Below are positions 1 to 7,899 of a DNA stretch of 64,000 bases, piece by piece; the stretch's first letter is position 1, and every line of letters starts with the position of its first letter. The position numbers and the translations under genes were made by a program. The stretch is taken from NCBI RefSeq assembly GCF_900188385.1, contig NZ_FZOI01000020.1, forward strand, positions 26,170-90,169, in the 5' to 3' direction. The DNA is from Azospirillum sp. RU38E (GTDB lineage Bacteria; Pseudomonadota; Alphaproteobacteria; Azospirillales; Azospirillaceae). Below the pieces are notes generated by a model. The model did not search any database. It saw nothing but the letters and a program-made list of their open reading frames with translations, and was not told where the DNA came from.

Positions 1-29
1 GTGGCGCCCGCCACGGGGGTTTTTGTTTT
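1..29 (+). terminator. Rho-independent terminator of an upstream gene
   Basis: Perfect hairpin GTGGCG-CC-CGCCAC followed by a G/T tract ending in TTTTTGTTTT. It probably ends transcription of a plus-strand gene lying left of the window. Confidence 0.6.
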
Positions 30-167
30 CACGAAACTGTCTTGGTCCCTGTGATAGCTCTGGGCTTTGCCGTTCAGGCAGCGTTCAGGTCGGCCCCGCC
101 AGGATGCCGCCATCCAGACAGGGCCGGTCCCGGCCCCGGTTGATCGCATGAGACCAAGGAGTTGACG

Positions 168-1529
168 ATGAAGGCCCCCTCCGCCGCCCTGTTGACGGCG
201 CTGCTGCTGCTGTCCGCCTGTTCACCGGAAAAGAAAGCGGAAGTGCCCCCGGCACCGCCCGCCAGCGCGTCGCAGGCCGGACCGGTGGCGGTGGCAGAGG
301 CCGCGCCGGTGCTGGAGGTGGCCCCTGGCCAGCCCGATGATGAGCGGAAGGGCGATGCCGACGATCCGGCCTTCTGGCTGAACCCGGCCGATCCGGCCAA
401 AAGCCTGGTGATCGGCGCGGTGAAGAATGCCGGCCTGCGCGTCTATGACCTGTCGGGCAAGCTGGTGCAGCGTCTCGATCCTATCGCCGATGGCCGTTAC
501 AATAATGTGGATGTCGCCTATGGGCTGAAGCGTCCGGACGGCAGCCGTATCGATATCGCTGTGGCCAGCGACCGGGGCGGCGACCGGTTGATCGTCTGGC
601 GCATTGACCCTACGGCCCCGGGCGGCCCGTTGGTCGATATCACCGACCTGTCCCAGGGCCAGGTCTTCCCCACCCGCCGTGCGCCGGACGGTTCGGGGGA
701 GGTGGAAAATCCCGTTACCGACCAGCACAGCGCCTATGGCCTGACGCTCTGGCATGACAAGGCCACCGATACGGTCAGCGCCATCATTGCCCAGCGCAAG
801 GAAGGCCGGCTGGTGCAGCAGCGGCTGGTGGTGAAACAGGACGGCACGGTTGGCCATGAATGGGTGCGGGCCTGGGATTTCCCCTATAGCCACAAGGGCC
901 AGGATCTGACGACCAAGGAATGGTCGCCGCAATTTGAAGGCATGGTGGTGGATGAGGAACGGTCGATCCTGTTCGCTGGGCAGGAGGATGTGGGCCTGTG
1001 GCGGGTGAACCTTGCCACCGGCGTGGCAGACGACAAGCCCTTCTATGAAACCCGGGGGGCGACCGACAGCCCGTTCAATAATCCCGACAGCCGGGTCGTG
1101 CGGGATGTGGAAGGGCTGGCGCTGTATCGCGGGGCCAATGGTCAGGGCTATCTGGTGGTCTCCAGCCAGGGCAGCGCCCATGGCGATGATCCCAAGTCGG
1201 ATGGGGCCGGGCTGGATGATACATTCGCCGTGTTCGAACGTGGCGGCGATAACCGCTATCTCGGTTCCTTCCGCATCATGGCCGCCAATGGCGTGGATGG
1301 GGTACAGGAATGCGACGGGGCGGAGATCGTCTCCTTCGTGCTGCCCGGATATCCGCAGGGCCTGCTAATGGTGCAGGATGGCTATAATGACGATCTGAAC
1401 GGGATGAGCGGCAAACCCGCCTCCACCAATTTCAAGTTCGTCTCCTGGGCGGATGTTGTCAGCGCTTTCCCCGTACCGCTGCCGGTGCAGCCGGGCGGGC
1501 ATGACCCGCGGGCCGGTTTTGTGCCGTAA
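168..1529 (+). CDS. Beta-propeller phytase, lipoprotein
   Basis: 453-residue 3-phytase of the beta-propeller (BPP) family, which releases phosphate from phytate with Ca2+. The N-terminus is a lipoprotein signal with lipobox LSAC (Cys18), so the enzyme is probably anchored in the outer membrane or periplasm. The family pattern DADDPAFWLNP appears near residue 65, followed by NVDVAYG, and EGMVVDEE and EGLAL lie later in the propeller blades. Length fits single-domain family members. The ATG at 168 is chosen over the TTG at 162 because AAGGAG lies six bases upstream and the signal peptide begins there. It stands alone, with a convergent aminotransferase downstream. A role in phosphorus scavenging is inferred. 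Confidence 0.9.
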   Translation: MKAPSAALLTALLLLSACSPEKKAEVPPAPPASASQAGPVAVAEAAPVLEVAPGQPDDERKGDADDPAFWLNPADPAKSLVIGAVKNAGLRVYDLSGKLVQRLDPIADGRYNNVDVAYGLKRPDGSRIDIAVASDRGGDRLIVWRIDPTAPGGPLVDITDLSQGQVFPTRRAPDGSGEVENPVTDQHSAYGLTLWHDKATDTVSAIIAQRKEGRLVQQRLVVKQDGTVGHEWVRAWDFPYSHKGQDLTTKEWSPQFEGMVVDEERSILFAGQEDVGLWRVNLATGVADDKPFYETRGATDSPFNNPDSRVVRDVEGLALYRGANGQGYLVVSSQGSAHGDDPKSDGAGLDDTFAVFERGGDNRYLGSFRIMAANGVDGVQECDGAEIVSFVLPGYPQGLLMVQDGYNDDLNGMSGKPASTNFKFVSWADVVSAFPVPLPVQPGGHDPRAGFVP

Positions 1530-1536
1530 CGATCAG

Positions 1537-1566
1537 AAAAAAGGGGGCCGCGATTCGGCGGCTCCC
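1537..1566 (-). terminator. Rho-independent terminator of the aminotransferase gene
   Basis: Read on the minus strand: GGGAGCCGC, a six-base loop, then GCGGCCCCC (one mismatch), followed directly by six T residues. It lies just past the stop of the minus-strand aminotransferase. Confidence 0.75.
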
Positions 1567-1575
1567 TATTAACGC

Positions 1576-2745
1576 TCACACGCAGGCGGCCACCGCCTGG
1601 GCAAAGCGGCTGGCGGTTTCCACCGTCAGCCCGGCAATGTTGATGCGGCCCGAACCGGCCATATAGACGGCATGTTCGGTGCGCAGCCGGGCCACCACCG
1701 GCGGCGACAAGGGCAGCAGGCTGAACATGCCATGCTGTTCATTGACATGGGCCAGCGCCCCGCCATGGCTGGCCAGCGCACGGCGCACGGCGCGCAGCCG
1801 GTCGCGCATCTGGTCCAGCTCCACCTTCCAGTCGGCGGTCAGGGCCGGATCGTCCAGCAGCAGGGCGATGGCGGCGGCGCCATGGTCGGGCGGCATGGAC
1901 CAATTGGCGCGGGCCAGCAGCAGCATGTTGGAATTCACCCGCTCCGCATCGGCGGCATCGGCCACCTGGGCGAACAGGGCGCCGACCCGTTCCCGGTAGA
2001 CGCCGAAATTCTTGTCGCAGGAATAGGCGACCAGCGCCTCCGGGCAGCGCTGCAGCACCAGCCGCACGCCGGCCGCATCCTCTTCCATCCCCTGGCCCAG
2101 CCCCTGATAGGCCAGATCCAGCAGGGGGAACAGGCCGCGCGCCTGCATCAGCTCGGCCACCGCCGCCCATTGCTCCAGGTTCAGGTCGGCGCCGGTGGGG
2201 TTGTGGCAGCAACCATGCAGCAGCACCACATCCCCGGTTACCGCCTTGTCCAGGGCCGCCATCATCTCATCAAAGCACAGGCGCTGGCTGGCCACATCGA
2301 AATGGCGGAACGTCTCCACCTTCAACCCGGCGGCCCCCATGACCGGCGGATGGTTGGGCCAGGTCGGCGTGCCGACAAAGACGCGGGCACCGGGACGCGA
2401 GGCGGCGATCAGTTCCGCCGCCAGCCGCAACGCGCCGGTGCCGCCCGGCGTTTGCACGCCGGTCAGCCGGGCGGCATCCACCGTATTGCCAAAGGCAAGC
2501 TTGGCCATGTGGCGGGTGAAGGCGACATTGCCCTCTGGTCCCAGATAGGACTTGCTGTCCTGGCTTTCCAGCAGGCGGCGTTCCGCCGCCTTGACCGAGC
2601 GCATCACGGGGGTGTGGCCATCATCATCACGATAGACGCCGACCCCCAGATCCAGCTTCTGCGGGCGCGGATCGTCGCGGTAAAGCCCGATCAGGGCCAG
2701 AAGCGCGTCAGCGGGCTGCGGGCGCAGCGGGGCGAAGAAGGACAT
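1576..2745 (-). CDS. tyrB: Aromatic-amino-acid/aspartate aminotransferase (class I)
   Basis: About 389 residues; cytosolic PLP enzyme of the AspC/TyrB subgroup that interconverts aspartate or aromatic amino acids with their 2-oxo acids. Visible signatures: LDLGVGVYRDDDG near the N-terminus, GGTGALR in the cofactor-phosphate region, HNPTGADL, the LLDLAYQG segment, and SCDKNFGVYRERVG, whose lysine (about residue 245) should form the Schiff base. Length is normal. An ATG five codons earlier (2760) is possible; 2745 is chosen because the family usually starts just before the 'PLxPxPADALL' segment. Substrate preference between aspartate and aromatics cannot be decided from sequence, so the symbol is tentative. 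Confidence 0.88.
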   Translation of the reverse strand: MSFFAPLRPQPADALLALIGLYRDDPRPQKLDLGVGVYRDDDGHTPVMRSVKAAERRLLESQDSKSYLGPEGNVAFTRHMAKLAFGNTVDAARLTGVQTPGGTGALRLAAELIAASRPGARVFVGTPTWPNHPPVMGAAGLKVETFRHFDVASQRLCFDEMMAALDKAVTGDVVLLHGCCHNPTGADLNLEQWAAVAELMQARGLFPLLDLAYQGLGQGMEEDAAGVRLVLQRCPEALVAYSCDKNFGVYRERVGALFAQVADAADAERVNSNMLLLARANWSMPPDHGAAAIALLLDDPALTADWKVELDQMRDRLRAVRRALASHGGALAHVNEQHGMFSLLPLSPPVVARLRTEHAVYMAGSGRINIAGLTVETASRFAQAVAACV

Positions 2746-2964
2746 GGTTCGCAAAGCCATCCGTTTGGGGAGCAGGGAGCGGAATCATAGCCCCATCGGG
2801 CGGCAATTTCCCTGCGATATCGCCGGGAAACAGCCCTGTCCCCATCGCAAACCATCGCCCTTCCTGGGGAAAATTGCGCAAGCGCCGCGCTTCTCCCAAG
2901 TAAGCGCTTGAAAGCCGGGCGGCCGCACTGGCACCTTCCCTTGTTGGGGGTATCGGGGGGTAAC

Positions 2965-4116
2965 ATGAGTGGGGATTTCGAATCGGTGGGGGCCATGGCC
3001 ACCGCCGGGCTGGCGGCATCGGTGCTGGAGCCTGATCAGGCCCATGGCAAGGGGCATGGCCATGGCAATTGTGCTAATTGCGGCACCGCCCTGGTGGGCA
3101 GCTTCTGCCATGCTTGCGGGCAGGTGGGGCATGTCCACCGTTCCATGCTGCATATTGTGGAGGAATTCTTCCACGGCATCCTGCATTTCGACGGCAAGGT
3201 CTGGCACACGCTGCCCGCCCTGATCCTGTGGCCGGGCCGGCTGACGCGTGATTACATCCAGGGCCACCGGGTCCGCTATGTCTCCCCGCTGGCCCTGTTC
3301 CTGTTCACCGTCTTCATGATGTTCATGGTATTTTCCCTGGCCGGCGTCGCCAAGCTGCCGGAAGGCGGGGTGGCGGCGGATAACAGGGGTGTCGCCACCG
3401 CCCTGGCCAGCCTGGAAGAGGACTTGGCCGATGCTAGGGCCAAGCTGGACGCTGCCACCGTGAAACTGGCAGAGGTGGAAGGGGCTGGTGGCGATGTGGC
3501 ATCGGCAAAACAAGCCCAGGCCAAGGCGCAAGCGGATGTGGCCGACGCGCAGACGGCCCTGGAAGCGGTAAAACAGACGGTATCTGCGACGGCTGGCCCC
3601 GCCGCGCCGGACGGCAAGGAACTGGACCGCAACACGCAGCTGGGCCAAGTCTTGAGCAAGAATACCAATCTGAATATCGGCAATCCGGCGTTTGAAGCCA
3701 AGATCAAGCACAAGCTGGAGAACCCGGACCTGCTGCTCTACAAGCTGCAGAATACGGCCTATAAATTTTCCTGGATGCTGATCCCGATCTCGCTGCCTTT
3801 CCTTTGGCTGCTGTTCTTTTGGCGTCGTGATGTGGTCATGTATGACCACGCCATCTTCGCGCTTTATTCCCTGTCTTTCATGTCACTGCTGTTTATCGCT
3901 TTGTCGCTCCTGCTGAAAAGCAGCAGTGGTTGGGCGTCCAGCCTGACGGATATTCTGCTGCTGGCCCCACCGGTGCACATGTTCTTCCACCTGAAGGGCA
4001 CCTATGCCCTGGGGGTTGGCGGCGCCCTGTGGCGCACCGTTGCCCTGTTGCTCATCACCGCCATCACCAGCAGCCTGTTCCTGCTGTTCATCCTGTCGAT
4101 GGGGGTGTTGGGGTGA
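2965..4116 (+). CDS. DUF3667 membrane protein with zinc-ribbon N-terminus
   Basis: 383 residues. A CxxC...CxxC zinc-ribbon-like segment (NCANCGTALVGSFCHACGQ) is followed by the DUF3667 core (HIVEEFFHGILHFDGKVWHT and the LILWPGRLTRDYIQGHRVRYVSPLALF region), then a transmembrane segment. Next comes an insert of about 120 residues rich in Ala, Lys, Glu and Asp (SLEEDLADARAKLDAATVKL), which looks like a coiled coil. Three or four C-terminal membrane helices follow. The biochemical role of the family is unknown. The start at 2965 puts the zinc ribbon at the N-terminus; GTTGGGGGTATCGGGGGG lies upstream. Divergent from the aminotransferase, so not an operon with it. Confidence 0.78.
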   Translation: MSGDFESVGAMATAGLAASVLEPDQAHGKGHGHGNCANCGTALVGSFCHACGQVGHVHRSMLHIVEEFFHGILHFDGKVWHTLPALILWPGRLTRDYIQGHRVRYVSPLALFLFTVFMMFMVFSLAGVAKLPEGGVAADNRGVATALASLEEDLADARAKLDAATVKLAEVEGAGGDVASAKQAQAKAQADVADAQTALEAVKQTVSATAGPAAPDGKELDRNTQLGQVLSKNTNLNIGNPAFEAKIKHKLENPDLLLYKLQNTAYKFSWMLIPISLPFLWLLFFWRRDVVMYDHAIFALYSLSFMSLLFIALSLLLKSSSGWASSLTDILLLAPPVHMFFHLKGTYALGVGGALWRTVALLLITAITSSLFLLFILSMGVLG

Positions 4117-4126
4117 TTGCTTCCCT

Positions 4127-4163
4127 GTTGCCGATGGCTTTCCAGGAAAAGGCCATCGGCAAC
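4127..4163. terminator. Hairpin between convergent genes
   Basis: Perfect 12-bp arms GTTGCCGATGGC / GCCATCGGCAAC around a 13-base loop, between the end of the DUF3667 gene and the end of glk. Likely a bidirectional terminator, though it lacks a long T tract. Confidence 0.55.
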
Positions 4164-4176
4164 GGTCAGCGTTAGA

Positions 4177-5166
4177 TCACCCCCCATGCGCCGCGCGGCG
4201 GACCTTGGCGGCAAGGCCCAGGAAGGCCGGGTAGGGGTGGGTGACGACATAGGTGGGCACCGGCCCCAGGAAGGCGCGCATCCGGCCCTTTTCCACAAAG
4301 CGCTTGCGGAAGCGGCTGTGGCTGAACCAGCCCAGGAAACGGGGGATGATGCCGCCGGCAATATAGACCCCGCCGCGCGCCCCCACCGACAGGGTGAGAT
4401 TGCCGGCGATGGAGCCCAGCATGGCGCAGAACATGTCCAGCGCCTCCACACAAACCTGATCGCGGCCGGCCACTGCGCGGTCGGAAATCTCCGCCGCCGT
4501 CAGCTTCTTCGGCTCCACCCCTTCCAGGAATGCCAGTGTTTCGTACAGGTTCACCAGACCGGGACCGCAGACGACGCGTTCAGCCGAGACATGCTCATAT
4601 TGTTTGCGCAACTGCGCCAGCACCGCACTTTCGCGGTCGGTGATGGGGGGCATGGTGACATGGCCGCCCTCGGTCGCCAGGGCCGTCCAATGGCCATTGT
4701 CGCCCGGTACAAGGGCGGAGACGCCCAACCCGCTGCCGGGCCCCAGCACGGCGATGGGGTGGCCGGCCACGGGCGCGCCGTCGCCCACCTGCACCTTGTC
4801 CTCTTCCCCCAGTTCGGGGATGGCCAGGGCCACGGCGGTGAAATCATTGATCACATCCAGATGCGTCAGCCCCAGATCGTGCTGCACGCCCTTGATGGAG
4901 AATTCCCAGGCCAGATTGGTCATGCGGATCAGGTCGCCCAGGATGGGGGAGGCGACGGCGAAGGCGGCCACCTTGGGCGCCACCGGCAGTTTCTGTTCCA
5001 GCAGATAGAAACGGGCCGCATCGGTCAGCGTCGGGTAATCGGCGCAGCGCAGCACCTGTTCGGCATAGGGCGCGCCATTTTCACCCACCAGGGCGAAACG
5101 GGCATTGGTGCCGCCGATATCGGCGATCAGGAAGGGGGCCTGGTTGGTCGCGGTGCCGTCGGTCAT
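4177..5166 (-). CDS. glk: Glucokinase (ROK-unrelated Glk type)
   Basis: 329 residues; ATP-dependent phosphorylation of glucose to glucose-6-phosphate in the cytosol. The N-terminal phosphate-1 motif LIADIGGTNARFAL is characteristic of the bacterial Glk family. Other landmarks are NDFTAVALAIP, the ATP-binding segment VLGPGSGLGVSALVP, EGGHVTMPP, and near the C-terminus GARGGVYIAGGIIPRF. AGGAAG stands six bases before the ATG. It is the last gene of a minus-strand run (transporter, LacI regulator, glk), so it probably phosphorylates glucose released by the GH13/GH15 enzymes next door. It could also take glucose made by the distant sulfosugar locus if that assignment is right. Confidence 0.93.
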   Translation of the reverse strand: MTDGTATNQAPFLIADIGGTNARFALVGENGAPYAEQVLRCADYPTLTDAARFYLLEQKLPVAPKVAAFAVASPILGDLIRMTNLAWEFSIKGVQHDLGLTHLDVINDFTAVALAIPELGEEDKVQVGDGAPVAGHPIAVLGPGSGLGVSALVPGDNGHWTALATEGGHVTMPPITDRESAVLAQLRKQYEHVSAERVVCGPGLVNLYETLAFLEGVEPKKLTAAEISDRAVAGRDQVCVEALDMFCAMLGSIAGNLTLSVGARGGVYIAGGIIPRFLGWFSHSRFRKRFVEKGRMRAFLGPVPTYVVTHPYPAFLGLAAKVRRAAHGG

Positions 5167-5226
5167 ATCTGGCTTCCTGGCAGGGCTGGGGCTGGATGGG
5201 AAAAATGTTTATGAGAGGGAACAAAC

Positions 5227-6273
5227 TCAACTGGGCGCGCGGGCGGTGGATGCCCGGATGATCAGCTTATGGTCAAGGTGACGGTGGGGCAGGGGATTGT
5301 CCCACACGCCGGCATCCTTGCGGCGGATCAGTTCCACCAGCATGTCGGCCGCCGCTTCCGCCATGGCCGTGACCGGCTGATGGATGGTGGTCAGTTGCGG
5401 CCAGACCTGCGCGGCGATGGGCATATCGTCGAAACCGACGATGGAAAGCTGTTCCGGCACGGCAATGGAAAGCTGGCGGGCGGCGGCAATGGCACCGGCC
5501 GCCATTTCATCATTGCTGGCCAGAATGGCGGTGGGGCGGTCAGGCCGGTTCAACATGCGCATGGCGCATTCCATACCGGTTTCAAAGGAGAATTCGCCCT
5601 GTTCCACCAGATCGGGCACCGGGGCCAGCCCCCGGTCGGCCAGCGCCTCGCAGAAACCGGCATAGCGCAGGCGGGTGGCGGCGTGGGCCTGCTTACCCTT
5701 GATGAAGCCGATGCGGCGATGGCCCAGGGCCAGCAGATGATCGGCCAGATCGCGCGTCGCCTGCCATTCATCAATGCGCACGATGGGGGAGGTGTCGATA
5801 TCCCGGTCGGGCGCGATGCGCACATAGGGTACGGCGGCGCGCTGAAGCACATTCAGGATGATCGGATTGTCCGTCACCGGCGGCAGCAGCACCACGCCGG
5901 CCATGCGGACCTGATTGACCAGCATCCCCGCCCGGTCGGCCACGTCAGCCGCCTTATAGTCGATTTCCTCGACCAGCAGATGGTATCCGGCCAGCCGGCA
6001 GCGGTTCAACATACCCAACTGGATATCGTGGGTATATTGGCCGCCGGTATCGCCATAGAACAGGCCGATCAGGAAGGACCGTTCACCAGCCAGGGAGCGG
6101 GCCGACATGCTGGGCTGATAGCCCAGCTGGGTGACGGCCGCCATCACCTTTTCCCGCACCGCGTCGCGGACGTTCGGCTCCTTGTTCATCACCCGCGATA
6201 CGGTCTTGATCGACACGCCGGCCAGATCGGCCACATCATTGATGGTGGGCTTGCGGGTGCGGGGCGGGGCCAT
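5227..6273 (-). CDS. LacI-family transcriptional regulator
   Basis: 348 residues. The N-terminal helix-turn-helix and hinge (PTINDVADLAGVSIKTVSRV) are typical LacI family, followed by a periplasmic-binding-protein-like effector domain (FLIGLFYGDTGG, VVLLPPVTDN, RIGFIKGKQAHAATRLRYAGF, AILASNDEMAAGAIAAA, SIVGFDDMPIA). The ATG at 6273 places MAPPRTRKP before the HTH; an upstream ATG at 6300 would add nine residues. It lies between the sugar transporter and glk and so is the likely local regulator of alpha-glucoside use. Effector sugar unknown. Candidate operators are the GACA-N4-TGTC site upstream of the transporter and the ATACGTAT pair between the glucosidase genes; which one it binds is not decided by sequence. 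Confidence 0.92.
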   Translation of the reverse strand: MAPPRTRKPTINDVADLAGVSIKTVSRVMNKEPNVRDAVREKVMAAVTQLGYQPSMSARSLAGERSFLIGLFYGDTGGQYTHDIQLGMLNRCRLAGYHLLVEEIDYKAADVADRAGMLVNQVRMAGVVLLPPVTDNPIILNVLQRAAVPYVRIAPDRDIDTSPIVRIDEWQATRDLADHLLALGHRRIGFIKGKQAHAATRLRYAGFCEALADRGLAPVPDLVEQGEFSFETGMECAMRMLNRPDRPTAILASNDEMAAGAIAAARQLSIAVPEQLSIVGFDDMPIAAQVWPQLTTIHQPVTAMAEAAADMLVELIRRKDAGVWDNPLPHRHLDHKLIIRASTARAPS

Positions 6274-6303
6274 GCGTCTCTCCGACAGGGGCGCTTCCAA
6301 GTG

Positions 6304-6347
6304 GGGCGGGATGCTGCCGGCCAGGAAGGGCCGCCGACATCCCGCCC
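6304..6347. terminator. Long-loop hairpin between transporter and LacI genes
   Basis: Perfect 10-bp arms GGGCGGGATG / CATCCCGCCC with a 24-base loop, in the 82-bp gap between the transporter stop and the regulator start. No T tract. It could attenuate read-through or stabilise the upstream transcript. Confidence 0.4.
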
Positions 6348-6355
6348 TGGTACGT

Positions 6356-7660
6356 TTACTTGGCCAGCGCCACGCCCGCCTTGGCCTGCCGGCCGACGCG
6401 GTTTTCCAGCACCGACCGGGCGCAGAGCATGGCGAAGACGATGATGGAGAGATAGCACAGCACCGGCACGAACAGGGCGGCGTGCAGGTTGGTCATGTCG
6501 GCGATCTTGCCGGTGAGCACCGGCACCAGCGCCCCGCCGACAATGGCCAGACACAGCAGGCCCGAGGCGGCCGGCGTCTGGTCATCCATGTCCTTCACCG
6601 AGAGCGAGAAGATGGTGGGGAACATGATGGAGTTGAACAGGCCGATCCCCAGCACGGCATAGGCGGAGACAACACCCGTGGTCAGGGCCGAGACGGTGGC
6701 AAGGGCTGCCGCGATCAGGGCGCAGACGGCCAGCACGCGGGCCGGCGACACCTTGGACATCACCACGGAACCGATGAAGCGGCCAACCATGGCCCCGCCC
6801 CAATAATAGGCCAGATAATGGGTGGCGCTATGTTCCGGCAGGGCCAGCGTGCTTTCCAGGCCCAGATAATTGATCATCAGGCTGCCGATGGCCACTTCCG
6901 CACCGACATAGGTGAAGATGCAGAGCGCGCCAAAGGCCAGACGCGGATTTTCCGACAAGGACGGCATGTGCCAGTGGCTGGTCTCCCGGCGTTCCACCTT
7001 CTCATTGCCGCGCAGGGTCCAGAAGGCGATGGCGATGGCGAACATCACGCCGGCCAGTATCAGACAGGGTGTTTCCAGCACGCGCAGGGCGGTGGCGGCA
7101 TCAACACCCGTCGCCGGGGCCGCACCGTCGGTCACCGCGTCGAAAATGATATAGCCGGCGACCAGCGGGGCGATCATGGTCGCCACCGAATTGAAGGCCT
7201 GGGCCAGGGTCAGGCGCTGCGGTGCCGTGGCGGCCGGCCCCAGGCCGGAGGCCAGCGGGTTCATCACCACCTGGATCATCGTCACGCCGGTGGCGATGAC
7301 GAACAGGGCTGCCAGGAAGACCCAGAACTTGGCGATTTCAATGGCGGGAATGAACAGCAGGATGCCGATACCCACCGTGCTGAAACCGACAATGGCCCCG
7401 CGCAGATAGCCCAGACGGTCCAGCACGCGGCTGGCTGGCAGGGAGATCAGGAAATAGGCCATGAAATAGCAGAACTGGGTGAGCATCGCCTCGGTATAGC
7501 TAAGCTCGAACGCGCCTTTGAACTTTGCCACCAGCGGATCGACCAGCACGGTGACAAAGCCGACAATGAAGAACAGCATGAAGGTGAAGGGCAACATTTT
7601 GGTCGCCACCGGGAAGGTGGACGAACCCCCCGTGGCGGCTGAGGAAACGGACTGCGCCAA
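6356..7660 (-). CDS. MFS sugar transporter, FHS (FucP/GluP-like) family
   Basis: 434 residues with about 12 hydrophobic segments. The N-terminal region (PFTFMLFFIVGFVTVLVDPLVAKFKGAF) and FCYFMAYFLISLPASRVLDRLGY resemble the fucose-galactose-glucose:H+ symporters. QVVMNPLASGLGPAATAPQRLTLAQAFNSV is the signature-like loop of this family, where an Asn-Pro and a Gln/Asn cluster contact sugar. It should import a monosaccharide, most likely glucose freed by the neighbouring glucosidases, across the inner membrane. It is the first gene of the transporter-LacI-glk run; the 239-bp gap upstream contains a LacI-type palindrome. Exact substrate not determined. Confidence 0.88.
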   Translation of the reverse strand: MAQSVSSAATGGSSTFPVATKMLPFTFMLFFIVGFVTVLVDPLVAKFKGAFELSYTEAMLTQFCYFMAYFLISLPASRVLDRLGYLRGAIVGFSTVGIGILLFIPAIEIAKFWVFLAALFVIATGVTMIQVVMNPLASGLGPAATAPQRLTLAQAFNSVATMIAPLVAGYIIFDAVTDGAAPATGVDAATALRVLETPCLILAGVMFAIAIAFWTLRGNEKVERRETSHWHMPSLSENPRLAFGALCIFTYVGAEVAIGSLMINYLGLESTLALPEHSATHYLAYYWGGAMVGRFIGSVVMSKVSPARVLAVCALIAAALATVSALTTGVVSAYAVLGIGLFNSIMFPTIFSLSVKDMDDQTPAASGLLCLAIVGGALVPVLTGKIADMTNLHAALFVPVLCYLSIIVFAMLCARSVLENRVGRQAKAGVALAK

Positions 7661-7718
7661 GGCGACCTCCCTAACGGATTATTGCCGGTTTGATTGACCG
7701 TACCATGTGGCAAAGCAT

Positions 7719-7730
7719 GACAACGCTGTC
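7719..7730. promoter_or_regulatory. Candidate LacI-type operator upstream of sugar transporter
   Basis: Imperfect palindrome GACA-ACGC-TGTC with a CG centre, about 60 bp upstream of the transporter start. The form (CG-centred, 12-14 bp) is typical of LacI-family operators. The same gap (7661-7899) also holds an AT-rich stretch around 7745-7805 and a small hairpin TGCTGC-GTT-GCAGCA at 7811-7825. Confidence 0.4.
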
Positions 7731-7899
7731 GACAGAATTCCGCCGAACGGTCAGCATTTTTCTCGCTTTTTGTAATTAAGCAACAAAAATTGCATAGGGT
7801 TTGGTTATTTTGCTGCGTTGCAGCATGGTTCTCTTGCGAGTGCGTCCAGCGTTCGCCTTGGTTTCTTTGTGGTAACCGGTGGACAACATGCTGCAACTG

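Noticed and set aside
6131..7642. A 503-codon open frame on the plus strand
   Set aside because: Antisense to the FHS sugar transporter; low-complexity His/Gly/Asp/Gln composition typical of the complement of GC-rich genes.
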